Source of the DNA: Enterococcus devriesei
GTDB lineage: Bacteria > Bacillota > Bacilli > Lactobacillales > Enterococcaceae
Reading direction: 5' to 3'
NCBI RefSeq assembly: GCF_001885905.1
Contig: NZ_JXKM01000001.1
Coordinates: 355,988 to 419,987, forward strand
DNA length: 64,000 bases
The position numbers and the translations under genes were made by a program. A model generated the notes under the pieces. The model had not been told where the DNA came from. It worked only from the letters and a program-made list of their open reading frames with translations, and made no database searches. Shown here in pieces: positions 1 through 9,041 of the stretch; the first letter of the stretch is position 1; the number at the start of each line of letters is the position of its first letter.

Positions 1-685
1 GCAAAAAGATGATGGCGAGATCGCAATTATTGAGAAAGCTTGTGCGATCGCTGACGAAGGTTTTGATCATGTACTAAAAATGATTCGGCCGGGCATGACT
101 GAAATTGAAGTTGCCAACCAACTTGATTTTTATATGCGGTCATTAGGTGCCAGTGGAACCTCTTTTGAGACGATCGTTGCTAGTGGTGCACGTTCAGCAT
201 TGCCTCATGGTGTGGCCAGTGAAAAGATGATTGAACAAGGAGATCTGATTACGCTTGATTTCGGTTGTGTTTATCAAGGGTATGTTTCTGATATCACACG
301 GACCTTTGCAATCGGAGATCCAGGACAGCAGTTGAAGGATATCTACCAAATCGTTTTAGAAGCACAGAAAAAAGTTCTTGAAGTTGCACAAGCAGGTGTG
401 ACGGGTTCGCAGCTAGACGCGGTTGCTCGCGATTTCATTAGCGAAGCTGGATACGGGGAAGCCTTTGGCCATTCCACCGGACACGGGATCGGAATGGAGA
501 TCCATGAAGGACCGAATATCAGCCGTTCCAATGATGAACCATTAATGGAAGGCAACGTTATTACCGATGAACCGGGCATTTATTTACCTGGCTTAGGTGG
601 GGTACGGATCGAGGATGATCTAGTGATTTTAGCAGAAGGTAATCGAATTTTAACGCAATCGCCAAAGGAGCTCATCATTTTGTAG
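1..685 (+). CDS. Xaa-Pro aminopeptidase (M24B), C-terminal part, 5' end outside window
   Basis: The reading frame is already open at base 2, so only the 3' part (about 227 codons) is visible. This is the pita-bread metallopeptidase domain that removes the N-terminal residue in front of proline from cytosolic peptides. All five dinuclear metal ligands of the M24 family can be placed: Asp in LDFG (codon at 257), Asp in SDIT (290), His in GHGIG (482), Glu in DEPG (569) and Glu in RIEDD (611). The upstream KACAIADEGF segment matches the family just before the catalytic domain. An M24B peptidase gene in front of efp is the usual Firmicute arrangement. Function is confident; the exact family member (PepP/YqhT versus PepQ) is not. 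Confidence 0.93.
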   Translation, partial: QKDDGEIAIIEKACAIADEGFDHVLKMIRPGMTEIEVANQLDFYMRSLGASGTSFETIVASGARSALPHGVASEKMIEQGDLITLDFGCVYQGYVSDITRTFAIGDPGQQLKDIYQIVLEAQKKVLEVAQAGVTGSQLDAVARDFISEAGYGEAFGHSTGHGIGMEIHEGPNISRSNDEPLMEGNVITDEPGIYLPGLGGVRIEDDLVILAEGNRILTQSPKELIIL

Positions 686-734
686 GAGTGCTTGAGTAGT
701 GGTAGCGTTAGTAAACAAGAAATGATAAACTAGA

Positions 735-812
735 ACCAAATCTGAAAAGATGGGGTATCAATCAATGTGTCTGTTTTCTTTGCCTTGCAAGAAAACGAAC
801 AGATGTAACAAG
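735..812 (+). repeat. Possible diverged copy of the recurrent leader element upstream of efp
   Basis: A GGGGTATCA box near 750 is followed by a perfect 8-bp inverted repeat (GTTTTCTT at 773-780 and AAGAAAAC at 789-796) and then TGTAACAAGG. This resembles, in order, the element seen upstream of asp23, map and others, but the match is weak and lies about 70 bases from the efp start. Confidence 0.3.
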
Positions 813-877
813 GCTTGGAATTATTTTGTAACACTTTACCAAAGTAATTACCTTGCAATGAATTAGGGGGAAGTATC

Positions 878-1435
878 ATGATTTCAGTAAACGATTTTAA
901 AACTGGCTTGACGATCGAGGTGGACGGCGGCATTTGGCGCGTAGTCGATTTTCAACATGTGAAGCCGGGGAAAGGTGCAGCCTTCGTTCGTTCAAAATTA
1001 AAAAATCTACGTACGGGTGCGGTTCAAGAAAAAACCTTCCGTGCCGGTGAAAAAGTTGCAAAAGCACAGATTGATAATAATAAAATGCAATATCTCTATG
1101 ATGACGGCGACAACTATGTTTTCATGGATATGCAAAGCTATGAACAAATCGAAATGCCGAAACAACAAATTGCGGATGAAATGCGCTATGTCTTAGAAAA
1201 TACTGAGTTGACCGTCATCATGTATGGCAACGAAGTTTTAGGGGTTGAACTACCAAATACAGTAGTGCTAGAAGTCGCTGAAACAGAACCAAATATTAAA
1301 GGCGATACATCATCAGGCGGATCAAAACCTGCTGTAATGGAAACTGGCTTAACTGTCAACGTGCCATTTTTCGTCAATCAAGGTGATAAATTAATCGTGA
1401 ATACACAAGACGGCAGCTACGTTTCACGAGCCTAA
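878..1435 (+). CDS. efp: Translation elongation factor P
   Basis: EF-P (185 aa, normal length) enters the ribosome between the P and E sites and relieves stalling at polyproline stretches. The KOW-like N-terminal domain carries the loop [10 protein letters not shown], with the conserved modifiable lysine at residue 32. The two OB-fold domains follow, and the C-terminal segment [16 protein letters not shown] is typical. The ATG at 878 is preceded by a GGGGGAAG ribosome site. The gene is 192 bases from the peptidase gene, so it may have its own promoter, but I could not identify one. Lys32, not Arg, means any modification would be of the lysine type; no modification enzyme is seen in this window. 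Confidence 0.97.
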   Translation: MISVNDFKTGLTIEVDGGIWRVVDFQHVKPGKGAAFVRSKLKNLRTGAVQEKTFRAGEKVAKAQIDNNKMQYLYDDGDNYVFMDMQSYEQIEMPKQQIADEMRYVLENTELTVIMYGNEVLGVELPNTVVLEVAETEPNIKGDTSSGGSKPAVMETGLTVNVPFFVNQGDKLIVNTQDGSYVSRA

Positions 1436-1439
1436 ACTA

Positions 1440-1661
1440 AGATACGACAGGAACATCAGAATTATTTTTTCTGAAAGAAAAAATAAATACAATTGACCGA
1501 ATAAGGATGTCAGTCCAACTTTTGGCAGTATCTAAAGCAATGAGGAATCGAAAAATCATCAGCGAGACAAGACTACTGAAGTTTAGTTGGATGATATACG
1601 GCATGAGAATCAGACTTATTTTTTCTGAAAGAAAAAATAAATACATTTGACCGAATAAGGA
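1440..1661 (+). repeat. Tandem pair of leader elements upstream of asp23
   Basis: Bases 1455-1507 and 1609-1661 form a 53-bp direct repeat with two mismatches. Each copy contains a perfect 10-bp inverted repeat (1462-1471 with 1477-1486; 1616-1625 with 1631-1640; arms TTATTTTTTC and GAAAAAATAA, loop TGAAA), followed by ATACA(T/A)TTG and AATAAGGA. In the second copy the AAGGAG is the ribosome site of asp23. Between the copies lies a long stem: 1507-1512 plus 1514-1520 pair with 1585-1591 plus 1592-1597 (13 bp, one G-U, one bulged G), with an inner CAGTA/TACTG pairing at 1526-1530 and 1574-1578. The hairpins lack a T-run after the 3' arm, so they do not look like ordinary terminators. Confidence 0.85.
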
Positions 1662-1670
1662 GAGAGTACA

Positions 1671-2096
1671 ATGACAGATGAAAAAAATTTAGTTTTAGGC
1701 GAAAGTCCTGAGCTTGGAGAAATTATCATTGCACCTGAAGTGATCGAAGTCATCATCGGGATCGCTGCTTCTAAAGTTGACGGCGTCTATGGGATGCGCG
1801 GCTCTTTAGCTAGTAACGTGACTGAACTACTTGGAAAATCCGCTCACGGCAAAGGCGTCTATCTTAAAAATGATGAAGATGGCTTGAAGGTCGATATCTA
1901 TTCTTATTTTGATTATGGCACTTCCGTACCAAAAGTGGCAATGGCAATGCAAGAACGGGTAAAACAACAAGTCTTGTTTATGACGGACATTGCATTAACT
2001 GAAGTAAATATCCATGTAGTCGGTGTCGTAGCAGAGAAGATGGAACAACCGACACTAGAAGAACTATTTAATGATGAAGAGGAAAATAATGAATAA
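1671..2096 (+). CDS. Asp23/Gls24 family protein (YqhY-like)
   Basis: This 141-aa protein belongs to the Asp23/Gls24 envelope-stress family; the housekeeping paralogue encoded just before nusB is called YqhY in Bacillus. Family signatures are GEIIIAPEVIEVIIGIAA near residues 16-33, the VDGVYGMRG segment, the central YFDYGTSVPKVA region and the VNIHVVGV strand. The C terminus is acidic (EELFNDEEENNE). No signal peptide or membrane segment is seen, so it should be cytoplasmic. A GAG-rich ribosome site precedes the ATG at 1671 and the gene overlaps nusB by 8 bases. The molecular role is not established; links to lipid synthesis control are known for YqhY but cannot be read here. Confidence 0.88.
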   Translation: MTDEKNLVLGESPELGEIIIAPEVIEVIIGIAASKVDGVYGMRGSLASNVTELLGKSAHGKGVYLKNDEDGLKVDIYSYFDYGTSVPKVAMAMQERVKQQVLFMTDIALTEVNIHVVGVVAEKMEQPTLEELFNDEEENNE

Positions 2097-2547
2097 AGAA
2101 TTATCACGTCATGAAATTCGGGAAAAGGCGCTGCAAGCTTTGTTTCCGTTGGATTTTAATCAGGATTTAACTAAAAAGGACGCCATCAATCATGCCTTGA
2201 GCATTGATCAACAAGAATTTGTCAGTGAAGATGAAGAGGAATTCGTGCCTGTTTATCTGGATGATTTAGTTGGCGGAGTCGTGGAACACCAAGCAGAGCT
2301 AGATGGAATTATCCAAAAACATTTACGTTCGAACTGGTCGATTCAACGAATTGCAAAAATGGATTTGATTATCTTACGACTAGGGATCTATGAGATGTTA
2401 TACAATACTCAGGTACCCAATCGAGTTGTTTTAAACGAAGCAATCGAATTAGCCAAAACTTTCAGTGATGACCAATCAAGAAAGTTCGTCAACGGAATCT
2501 TATCTAATGTAATGAAAGAGATCGATGAAGCTGGGGCAAATAGCTAA
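2089..2547 (+). CDS. nusB: Transcription antitermination factor NusB
   Basis: NusB (152 aa from this start) pairs with NusE/S10 on boxA RNA during antitermination of rRNA operons. The all-helical family pattern is visible: RHEIREKALQALFPLDF at the N terminus, the central IIQKHLRSNWSIQRIAKMDLIILRLGIYEM segment, and NEAIELAKTFSDDQSRKFVNGIL at the end. An in-frame ATG exists at 2071, but 2089 is preferred: it places GAAGAGGAAA at ribosome-site distance, gives the usual N terminus MNKELSRHE, and overlaps the asp23 stop by only 8 bases, indicating translational coupling. Confidence 0.96.
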   Translation: MNKELSRHEIREKALQALFPLDFNQDLTKKDAINHALSIDQQEFVSEDEEEFVPVYLDDLVGGVVEHQAELDGIIQKHLRSNWSIQRIAKMDLIILRLGIYEMLYNTQVPNRVVLNEAIELAKTFSDDQSRKFVNGILSNVMKEIDEAGANS

Positions 2548-2573
2548 TAGAGCTATTTTTCCCAGCTTCATTT
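2527..2573 (+). terminator. Stem-loop at the end of nusB
   Basis: A two-part stem, GAAGCTGGG (2527-2535) with CCCAGCTTC (2561-2569) and inner AAATAGCT with AGCTATTT, overlaps the nusB stop. The following T-run is short, so it may attenuate rather than fully stop transcription into folD. Confidence 0.6.
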
Positions 2574-2601
2574 AAACTATCCGAAAAAGCGAGGGAATAG
2601 A

Positions 2602-3459
2602 GTGGCACAACTTATCAACGGAAAAGAATTAGCGGAGAAGCTGCAAAAAAATACGGCAAAAGAAGTCGAAGCTTTGAATGCACAAGGAATTCAGCCTGGT
2701 TTGGTTGTTTTGCTGGTCGGTGAAAACGCGGCTAGTCAAATCTATGTTAGAAACAAAGAACGAGCAGCGAAGAAAACCGGCATTCATTCTGCGGTAATGC
2801 GCTATCCAGAAACGATTACAGAAGAAGCGTTGATTAAAGAAATCGAACATTTCAATCGCTCAGAGGAGTTTCATGGTATTTTGGTGCAATTGCCTTTACC
2901 GGATCATATCAATGAAGAAAAGGTTTTGTTAGCCATCGATCCATTGAAGGACGTTGACGGTTTTCATCCCATGAATATGGGACGACTTTTTGCTGGCATG
3001 CCTCACACGATTCCTTGTACCCCCTATGGCATCATGAAAATGTTTGAAGAATATGATATTCCTTTAGCTGGCAAGCAAGCCGTCGTAATCGGTCGCAGCA
3101 ATATAGTTGGTAAACCGATGGCAATCTTACTTTTAGGCGCGGATGCAACGGTTACGTTAACTCATTCTAAAACGGAAGATTTGGCGAAAGTTGCAAGTAA
3201 AGCTGATATTCTAGTTGTAGCGATCGGCAGAGGACATTTTGTCACGAAAGAATTTATCAAGCCTGGTGCTGTCGTGATCGATGTGGGAATGAATCGCAAT
3301 GAAGACGGAAAATTGATTGGTGACGTAAAATTTGATGAAGTAGAGCCAATCGCAGGTTACATCACGCCAGTTCCTGGTGGTGTCGGTCCAATGACGATCA
3401 CGATGTTGCTTCAGCAAACTATTGAATGCTGTCGACGTCAAGTAGTGGATCACGAATAG
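2602..3459 (+). CDS. folD: Bifunctional methylene-tetrahydrofolate dehydrogenase / methenyl-tetrahydrofolate cyclohydrolase
   Basis: FolD (285 aa) interconverts 5,10-methylene-THF, 5,10-methenyl-THF and 10-formyl-THF in the cytosol, feeding purine and formyl-methionine synthesis. The catalytic lysine region is [10 protein letters not shown] with Lys52; the substrate loop [10 protein letters not shown], the dinucleotide-binding [11 protein letters not shown] and the signature [11 protein letters not shown] are all present. The start is a GTG at 2602 behind GAGGG. Length and motifs are standard. It is separated from nusB by the stem-loop but closely followed by xseA (15 bases), so it is probably the head of the folD-xseA-xseB-ispA unit. 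Confidence 0.97.
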   Translation: MAQLINGKELAEKLQKNTAKEVEALNAQGIQPGLVVLLVGENAASQIYVRNKERAAKKTGIHSAVMRYPETITEEALIKEIEHFNRSEEFHGILVQLPLPDHINEEKVLLAIDPLKDVDGFHPMNMGRLFAGMPHTIPCTPYGIMKMFEEYDIPLAGKQAVVIGRSNIVGKPMAILLLGADATVTLTHSKTEDLAKVASKADILVVAIGRGHFVTKEFIKPGAVVIDVGMNRNEDGKLIGDVKFDEVEPIAGYITPVPGGVGPMTITMLLQQTIECCRRQVVDHE

Positions 3460-3474
3460 CAAAGAGGTGTTTAC

Positions 3475-4818
3475 ATGACGCAAGAGTATTTGACCGTCAG
3501 TGCTTTAAATAAATATATTAAACGAAAATTCGACGTCGACCCTTATTTAGAGCGGGTCTATTTGACTGGAGAAATTTCCAATTTCCGCATGCGGCCCAAT
3601 AATCACCAATACTTCAGCCTAAAAGATGAGCGTTCCAAAATCAATGCCATCATGTTTAAAGGGGCGTTTCAAAAATTGAAATTCACGCCTAAAGAAGGCA
3701 TGAAAGTATTAGTGGTGGGCCGGGTAGCGTTATACGAAGCCAGCGGAATGTATCAAATCTATATCGATCATATGGAGCCTGATGGCGTGGGTGCCCTGTA
3801 TCAAGCTTTAGCCGAATTGAGAGAAAAACTAGATAAAGAGGGGCTTTTCTCACTGCCTAAAAAGCCACTCCCGCGTTACCCAAAACGCATCGCAGTGATC
3901 ACCAGTCCCAGCGGTGCGGTGATTCGCGATATTATTACCACCGTCAAGCGTCGTTATCCAATTGCTCAGCTCGTTTTATTTCCAACGTTAGTACAAGGAG
4001 ATAAAGCAGCGGCGGATATTGTAAAAAACATCAAACAAGCCGAGACGCTGGATTTTGATACGATGATTATTGGTCGTGGTGGCGGCTCAATCGAGGATTT
4101 ATGGCCCTTTAATGAAGAGGTGGTCGCTCGGGCGATCGCGGATTCACCAATTCCGATTATTTCATCGGTGGGACACGAGACCGATACGACGATCGCTGAT
4201 TTAGTCGCGGATGTTCGGGCGGCCACTCCTACGGCGGCGGCAGAATTAGCGGTCCCTGTCTTGTCGGAAGAAATCTTACGAATTAAAGAAAAACAAGCCC
4301 GTCTAGAGCAAGCCTTCTTGCACCAGTTGCAACGGAAAAAGGAACGTTTCGAACGACTGCAGCAGTCGTATATTTTTAGGCAGCCCAATCGTTTGTATGA
4401 AGCGCAAAGTGTTCAACTCGATCGCTTGACCCAGCAGCTGCAGCAAAATATGACTGTTTTAGTCAATCAGCGTGAGCGTGAATTGATGCAATACAGCAAT
4501 CGTTTGGCGCAAGCAAACCCTATTAATCGGGTCAAACAAGCCCAGCAGCAAATGACGTATTTACAAGAGCGATTGCAACAACAGATGCAGAGCTATTTAG
4601 ACAATCAACAGCGTCGATTGCAGCAAGCAATCACGTCATTGGACTTATTAAGTCCTTTGAAAACGATGGGCCGGGGTTTTACTTATACAACACAAGAGGA
4701 TCAGGTGATTCGTTCGGTGAAGGACCTGCAAGAAAAAGAAATGACGGTTCATTTTGTTGATGGGACGGTTAAAGCCGCTGTCTTAGAAATCAATGCGGTG
4801 AATGAAGGAGAAGAATGA
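3475..4818 (+). CDS. xseA: Exodeoxyribonuclease VII large subunit
   Basis: XseA (447 aa) is the catalytic subunit of the processive single-strand DNA exonuclease VII. The N-terminal OB fold (about residues 5-100; [20 protein letters not shown]) precedes the catalytic core, which shows [15 protein letters not shown] and [33 protein letters not shown] long Gln-rich coiled coil (about 260-390) is the normal XseB-binding arm. A GAGGTG ribosome site precedes the ATG, and the stop overlaps the next gene as ATGA, the usual coupling of the two subunits. Confidence 0.97.
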   Translation: MTQEYLTVSALNKYIKRKFDVDPYLERVYLTGEISNFRMRPNNHQYFSLKDERSKINAIMFKGAFQKLKFTPKEGMKVLVVGRVALYEASGMYQIYIDHMEPDGVGALYQALAELREKLDKEGLFSLPKKPLPRYPKRIAVITSPSGAVIRDIITTVKRRYPIAQLVLFPTLVQGDKAAADIVKNIKQAETLDFDTMIIGRGGGSIEDLWPFNEEVVARAIADSPIPIISSVGHETDTTIADLVADVRAATPTAAAELAVPVLSEEILRIKEKQARLEQAFLHQLQRKKERFERLQQSYIFRQPNRLYEAQSVQLDRLTQQLQQNMTVLVNQRERELMQYSNRLAQANPINRVKQAQQQMTYLQERLQQQMQSYLDNQQRRLQQAITSLDLLSPLKTMGRGFTYTTQEDQVIRSVKDLQEKEMTVHFVDGTVKAAVLEINAVNEGEE

Positions 4819-5039
4819 TGGAAAATACGACTTTTGAAGAATCAATCGCGCAATTAGAAACAATCGTGACCCAGCTTGAACGGGGCGATGTTCCCTTAGA
4901 AGAAGCTTTAGAAGCTTTTCAAAAAGGAATGGTCTTAAGCAAACAGTGCCAAGATACTTTAACAAAAGCGGAAAAAACCTTAACGAAAATGATGAGTGAA
5001 GAGGAAGAAGTACCTTTTAGCGGTGAGGAGGAAGCCTAA
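4815..5039 (+). CDS. xseB: Exodeoxyribonuclease VII small subunit
   Basis: XseB (73-74 aa) binds in several copies along the coiled-coil arm of XseA. The family signature [34 protein letters not shown] fills the first half; the tail is acidic. Two adjacent ATGs exist (4815 and 4818). AAGGAG ends at 4810, so 4818 has the better spacing, while 4815 gives the ATGA overlap with xseA. The stop codon overlaps the next start as TAATG. Confidence 0.95.
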   Translation: MMENTTFEESIAQLETIVTQLERGDVPLEEALEAFQKGMVLSKQCQDTLTKAEKTLTKMMSEEEEVPFSGEEEA

Positions 5040-5917
5040 TGTTGCAAGAGCTTTCTGCTAAAGAACTGCCGAAAGTCGAAAAAGAGATCACTGACTTCCT
5101 CAATACCAGTTCCGCTAATGATGAATTGAAAAAGAGTATGCTGTATTCTGTCGAAGCCGGCGGTAAACGGATTCGGCCTTTGATTGTTTTGGCAACGATG
5201 CGTGCTTTTAAGAAAGAACTGTCTGCACCGGTTTATCAAACGGCGGGAGCGCTTGAAATGATTCATACATATTCGTTGATCCATGACGATTTGCCGGCGA
5301 TGGATGATGATGATTTGCGACGAGGAAAGCCTACTAATCATAAAATCTATGGTGAAGCTTTGGCGATTTTAGCCGGTGATGGACTATTGACCGGCGCGTT
5401 TCAGTTAATCAGTGAAACGACCTTAGCGCCAGCTGAAAATGTACTGCTGATCCAGCTGTTAGCTAAAGCCGCAGGAATCGGCGGTATGGTTGCTGGACAG
5501 GCTGGGGATATGGCAGCTGAGAAACAACAGGTATCTTTGGAGCAATTAAAAACAATTCATCGCGGCAAGACGGGATCGCTGTTAACCTATGCCTTTGTGG
5601 CTGGCGGGATTTTGGCACAGCAAACAGAATATGTGATTGAGCTATTGGAAAAGCTTGGTAATCACATTGGCTTGGCCTTCCAAATCCGTGATGATTTGTT
5701 AGATGTTGTAGGGACAACAGAAGAGTTAGGCAAACAAGTCGGGCAGGATCAAAAATCAGAGAAGAGTACCTATCCAGGATTACTTGGTCTTGAGGGAGCA
5801 AAGCAAGCTTTAACCACTGAATTGGCGCAAGCAGAAAAAACGGTTCAACAGCTTGCCGAAGCGACTGAATTCCAACCTGAAGTATTTGAAGAATTACTAA
5901 CGCTTTTTAAGTTATAA
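5039..5917 (+). CDS. ispA: Farnesyl diphosphate synthase (short-chain polyprenyl synthetase)
   Basis: This cytosolic enzyme condenses isopentenyl diphosphate with allylic diphosphates to make farnesyl diphosphate, the primer for undecaprenyl phosphate that the downstream mraY/murG and tagO steps need. Both Mg-binding aspartate-rich motifs are present: DDLPAMDDDD at residues 83-92 and DDLLD at 218-222, together with GGKRIRPL (41-48) and the GxGGM and GQAGDM segments. Length (292 aa) is normal. It starts within the xseB stop (TAATG) behind GAGGAGG, so it is translationally coupled to exonuclease VII. Confidence 0.95.
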   Translation: MLQELSAKELPKVEKEITDFLNTSSANDELKKSMLYSVEAGGKRIRPLIVLATMRAFKKELSAPVYQTAGALEMIHTYSLIHDDLPAMDDDDLRRGKPTNHKIYGEALAILAGDGLLTGAFQLISETTLAPAENVLLIQLLAKAAGIGGMVAGQAGDMAAEKQQVSLEQLKTIHRGKTGSLLTYAFVAGGILAQQTEYVIELLEKLGNHIGLAFQIRDDLLDVVGTTEELGKQVGQDQKSEKSTYPGLLGLEGAKQALTTELAQAEKTVQQLAEATEFQPEVFEELLTLFKL

Positions 5918-5977
5918 GCTTTCAATAAATGAAACGGACTTAAAGCGATTCCCTTAGGATGAATAAGGAGCAATAAC

Positions 5978-6793
5978 ATGAAAAAAGAACGTGTCGATGT
6001 TTTAGCTTTCAATCAAGGTCTTTTTGAAACTAGAGAAAAGGCTAAACGTGGTGTAATGGCTGGTTTAGTCTATGACCAAAAAAATGAACGGCTAGACAAA
6101 CCGGGAGAAAAAATCGCGATTGAAACCGTACTGCAGCTCAAAGGGCAACGCTTAGCGTATGTTTCTCGTGGTGGATTGAAATTAGAAAAGGCGTTAAAAG
6201 AATTCGATGTAGCTATCAAGAACAAAATTTTATTGGATATTGGCTCATCAACCGGCGGCTTTACTGATGTCGCACTACAAAATGGCGCGACCATGAGTTA
6301 CGCTCTCGACGTTGGTTACAATCAGTTGGCTTGGAAACTTCGTCAAGATGAACGGGTCGTTGTGATGGAACGGACCAATTTTCGCTATTCTAAGCTAGAA
6401 GATTTCCAGCAAGGACAACCGGACTTTGCAACGATTGATGTTTCCTTTATTTCTTTGAAGCTGATTTTACCGCCGCTTCATGAAATCTTAACCAATAATG
6501 GTGACGTGGTGGCATTGATCAAACCGCAATTTGAAGCGGGAAAAGAATATGTCGGCAAAAAAGGGATTATTAAAGATCCCAAGACCCATTTGATGGTTTT
6601 AGAAGAAATTACCAGCTTTGCAACTGTTCATGGATTTGATGTTGCGGAATTGACTTTTTCACCGATTACCGGCGGCGAGGGAAATATTGAGTTTTTGGCT
6701 CATTTAAAAAAAGTTCCAGCGACTGGTCAATTAAATCAATCCATCGATCTAGCAACAGTAGTAGCAGAAGCCCATCAACAACTGGATAAATAA
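5978..6793 (+). CDS. tlyA: TlyA-family rRNA 2'-O-methyltransferase
   Basis: The protein (271 aa) has an N-terminal S4 RNA-binding domain (about residues 4-65, with GLFETREKAKRGVMAGLV) and a C-terminal Rossmann methyltransferase domain. SAM-binding motif I is LLDIGSSTGGFTDVALQ, followed by YALDVGYNQLAWKLR, DVSFISL and KPQFEAGKE. Proteins of this family methylate cytidine ribose in rRNA; some were also called haemolysins. Position between ispA and argR is typical for Bacillota (YqxC). Ribosome site AAGGAG lies ahead of the ATG. The target nucleotide in this organism is not known from sequence. Confidence 0.92.
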   Translation: MKKERVDVLAFNQGLFETREKAKRGVMAGLVYDQKNERLDKPGEKIAIETVLQLKGQRLAYVSRGGLKLEKALKEFDVAIKNKILLDIGSSTGGFTDVALQNGATMSYALDVGYNQLAWKLRQDERVVVMERTNFRYSKLEDFQQGQPDFATIDVSFISLKLILPPLHEILTNNGDVVALIKPQFEAGKEYVGKKGIIKDPKTHLMVLEEITSFATVHGFDVAELTFSPITGGEGNIEFLAHLKKVPATGQLNQSIDLATVVAEAHQQLDK

Positions 6794-6813
6794 TTATTTT
6801 CGGAGGGAAACGG

Positions 6814-7275
6814 ATGCGAAAGCAAGAGCGGCATCGAATCATTACGCAATTGTTAAATGAATACGATGTAAAAAAACAAGAAGACTTCGTGATGATTCTT
6901 GCGCAACAGGGAGTTACCGTGACGCAAGCGACGATCTCGCGGGATATTAAAGAAATGAAGCTGATCAAAGTTCCGGCGCAAAATGGTGGCTATCGCTACA
7001 GCCTGCCGAAACAGGAGCAAGAGGACGTCAATGAAAAATTAACGGACTTATTAAAAGAAGCTGTCCTTTCTGTTGATCAAATGGAAAAATTTATTAATGT
7101 GAAAACTTTACCGGGAAATGCCTCAGCTTCTGCAAATTTGCTAGAAAAGCAATTCTCAAAGGAGCTGTTTACTACTTTGAATGATGATGACAGCATTCTA
7201 ATGATCGCTCGGACAGAAGAAGACGCCAAACGGATCCAGCAAGAGATTGCTGAAAAAAGTCAGAGTGGCAATTAG
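6814..7275 (+). CDS. argR: Arginine repressor (ArgR/AhrC family)
   Basis: ArgR (153 aa) is a hexameric arginine-responsive regulator. The N-terminal winged-helix domain has the recognition segment TQATISRDIKEMKLIKVP; the C-terminal oligomerisation and arginine-binding domain ends with LNDDDSILMIARTEEDAKRI. The usual GDDT-type acidic pair appears here as DDDS, which lies within the variation seen in lactic acid bacteria. It sits 20 bases after tlyA behind CGGAGGG and 33 bases before recN, the standard Bacillota arrangement. Enterococci can have several ArgR paralogues, and this is the recN-linked one. Confidence 0.94.
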   Translation: MRKQERHRIITQLLNEYDVKKQEDFVMILAQQGVTVTQATISRDIKEMKLIKVPAQNGGYRYSLPKQEQEDVNEKLTDLLKEAVLSVDQMEKFINVKTLPGNASASANLLEKQFSKELFTTLNDDDSILMIARTEEDAKRIQQEIAEKSQSGN

Positions 7276-7308
7276 ATAAAAGGTCTTAATGGGAATAGGA
7301 GTGTAAAA

Positions 7309-8979
7309 ATGTTACAGGAATTGACAATCAAAAATTTTGCGATTATTTCTTCTTTGCATTTAGGTTTTACCGATGGAATGACCGCGTTAACTGGTGAAAC
7401 CGGCGCAGGAAAATCGATCATTATTGATGCCGTTAGTTTGCTGGCTGGCGCCCGTTCGTCCATTGAATACATTCGACAAGGCAGTGAAAAATGTTTGGTA
7501 GAGGGGTTGTTTGATCTCCCTAGGCAGCGAGAGTTCCAAGTGTTAATGGAGGAATTAGGAATTGAAGTGGACGAAGCTGGCTTGATCGTTCAACGGGATT
7601 TGAATGTCTCTGGTAAGAGTATTTCCCGGGTAAATGGTCGGATTGTTACATTAGCCAATTTACGGCGCATCGGACAATTTCTAGTGGATATCCAAGGTCA
7701 GAATGACCACCAAGAACTGATGCATCCAGAATCACATTTGCGTTTGCTGGACAGCTTTGGAGATGCGCCTTTCCAAGCAATCAAACGAGATTATCAAGCG
7801 GCCTATCAAAGCTATCAGACCTTAGCCAATCAAGTCAAAAAATTCAAACAAAATGAGCAATCTTTTGTCCAACGGATCGATATGCTGACCTTTCAGCAAG
7901 AAGAGATCGGGAATGCCGAACTAACACTTGGCGAGGAAGAGAAGTTGATGGAGGAACGAGAAAAGCTGACGAATTATCAAAAAATCGTGGACAGCCTTTC
8001 TTACAGCTATCAGGCCATGACGAATGAAGAAACTAGTTCCCTCGATGCGATTGGTTCCGCTAGTCAAGAGTTACAAACAATCGCTTCTTTAGACAAAGAC
8101 TATGAAACGATATCTGACAATGTCCACAGTGCCTACTATTTATTGCAAGACGCAGTTAGTGAGATTGGTCGGCAGTTAGACCTCTTGGAATTGGATGAAG
8201 AACGGTTGGATTTAGTCAACGAGCGGCTGGAGTTGATCCATCAATTGAAACGAAAGTATGGGGAGTCGATTGCAACGATTCTTAGCTACTACGATCAGAT
8301 CAGCCAAGAATTATTAGACTCTGACTTTTCAGGTGACAAGCTAGAAAAGTTAGAAAATGAGTTGCGTGCAAAAGAAGAGAAGTTGCAGAGCTTAGCGAAA
8401 CAATTACGACGAGCGCGTAAAGAAATGGCCAAAAAATTGGAATCCGCGATTCAGCATGAGCTGAAAGATTTGTACATGGAAAATGCTCGCTTTGAGGTAG
8501 CCTTTAAGGAAAGTAATTATACCCACGATGGCTTTGATGAAGTCGAATTTTATATTACAACGAATCCTGGGGAGCCATTGAAACCATTAGTCAAAGTCGC
8601 TTCTGGCGGAGAAATTTCACGAGTGATGTTAGCTCTTAAAACGATTTTTTCAAAAACGCAAGGATTGACCAGTATCGTTTTTGATGAAGTAGACACTGGT
8701 GTGAGTGGGCGCGTCGCCCAAGCAATCGCCGATAAAATTTATCAGATCGGAAAAAATTCACAGGCATTATGTATTACACATTTGCCACAAGTCGCTGCCA
8801 AAGCAGACCATCAATTATTTATCCGTAAAGAAATCGTCAAAGGTCGGACACTGACAAAAGTGGAAGAGCTGACCGAAAACGAGCGAACAGAAGAAATTGC
8901 TCGAATGTTAGCAGGAACCGAAATTACAGACTTAACGGTAGAACACGCAAAAGAATTATTACAATTAGCAAAAAAATAG
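7309..8979 (+). CDS. recN: DNA repair protein RecN
   Basis: RecN (556 aa) is an SMC-like ATPase recruited to double-strand breaks. Walker A is GETGAGKSII near residue 30, the Q-loop region contains DIQGQNDHQEL, a long coiled-coil hairpin covers about residues 150-400, and the C-terminal half has the ABC signature VASGGEISRVMLALK and Walker B SIVFDEVDTGVSG, with the His switch in ITHLPQVAA. The protein appears complete. It ends the efp-to-recN block, and a strong terminator overlaps its stop codon. Confidence 0.97.
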   Translation: MLQELTIKNFAIISSLHLGFTDGMTALTGETGAGKSIIIDAVSLLAGARSSIEYIRQGSEKCLVEGLFDLPRQREFQVLMEELGIEVDEAGLIVQRDLNVSGKSISRVNGRIVTLANLRRIGQFLVDIQGQNDHQELMHPESHLRLLDSFGDAPFQAIKRDYQAAYQSYQTLANQVKKFKQNEQSFVQRIDMLTFQQEEIGNAELTLGEEEKLMEEREKLTNYQKIVDSLSYSYQAMTNEETSSLDAIGSASQELQTIASLDKDYETISDNVHSAYYLLQDAVSEIGRQLDLLELDEERLDLVNERLELIHQLKRKYGESIATILSYYDQISQELLDSDFSGDKLEKLENELRAKEEKLQSLAKQLRRARKEMAKKLESAIQHELKDLYMENARFEVAFKESNYTHDGFDEVEFYITTNPGEPLKPLVKVASGGEISRVMLALKTIFSKTQGLTSIVFDEVDTGVSGRVAQAIADKIYQIGKNSQALCITHLPQVAAKADHQLFIRKEIVKGRTLTKVEELTENERTEEIARMLAGTEITDLTVEHAKELLQLAKK

Positions 8980-9005
8980 CCGGAGCAGCTGCTCCGGCTA
9001 TTTTT
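8975..9005 (+). terminator. Rho-independent terminator after recN
   Basis: A perfect 14-bp inverted repeat without spacer (arms AATAGCCGGAGCAG and its complement) is followed by TTTTT. It overlaps the last codons of recN and, being symmetrical, may also end the minus-strand small gene at 9042-9158. Confidence 0.93.
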
Positions 9006-9041
9006 GCATTCCAACTGAAACGAAGGTCGTTTGTCAATTTT

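Noticed and set aside
1616..1640. The T-run/A-run hairpins as intrinsic terminators
   Set aside because: The 3' arm is the A-rich one and no T-run follows it, and the hairpins lie directly before ribosome sites of expressed genes.
1507..1650. A 47-codon open frame beginning at the ATG after the first 53-bp repeat
   Set aside because: Its only ribosome site (AAGG) touches the start codon, the frame runs through the stem-loop and second repeat, and the product has no recognisable pattern.
1455..1661. The 53-bp direct repeats as target-site duplication of a small mobile element
   Set aside because: They are far too long for a target duplication, contain the ribosome site of asp23, and related units occur elsewhere without flanking duplications.
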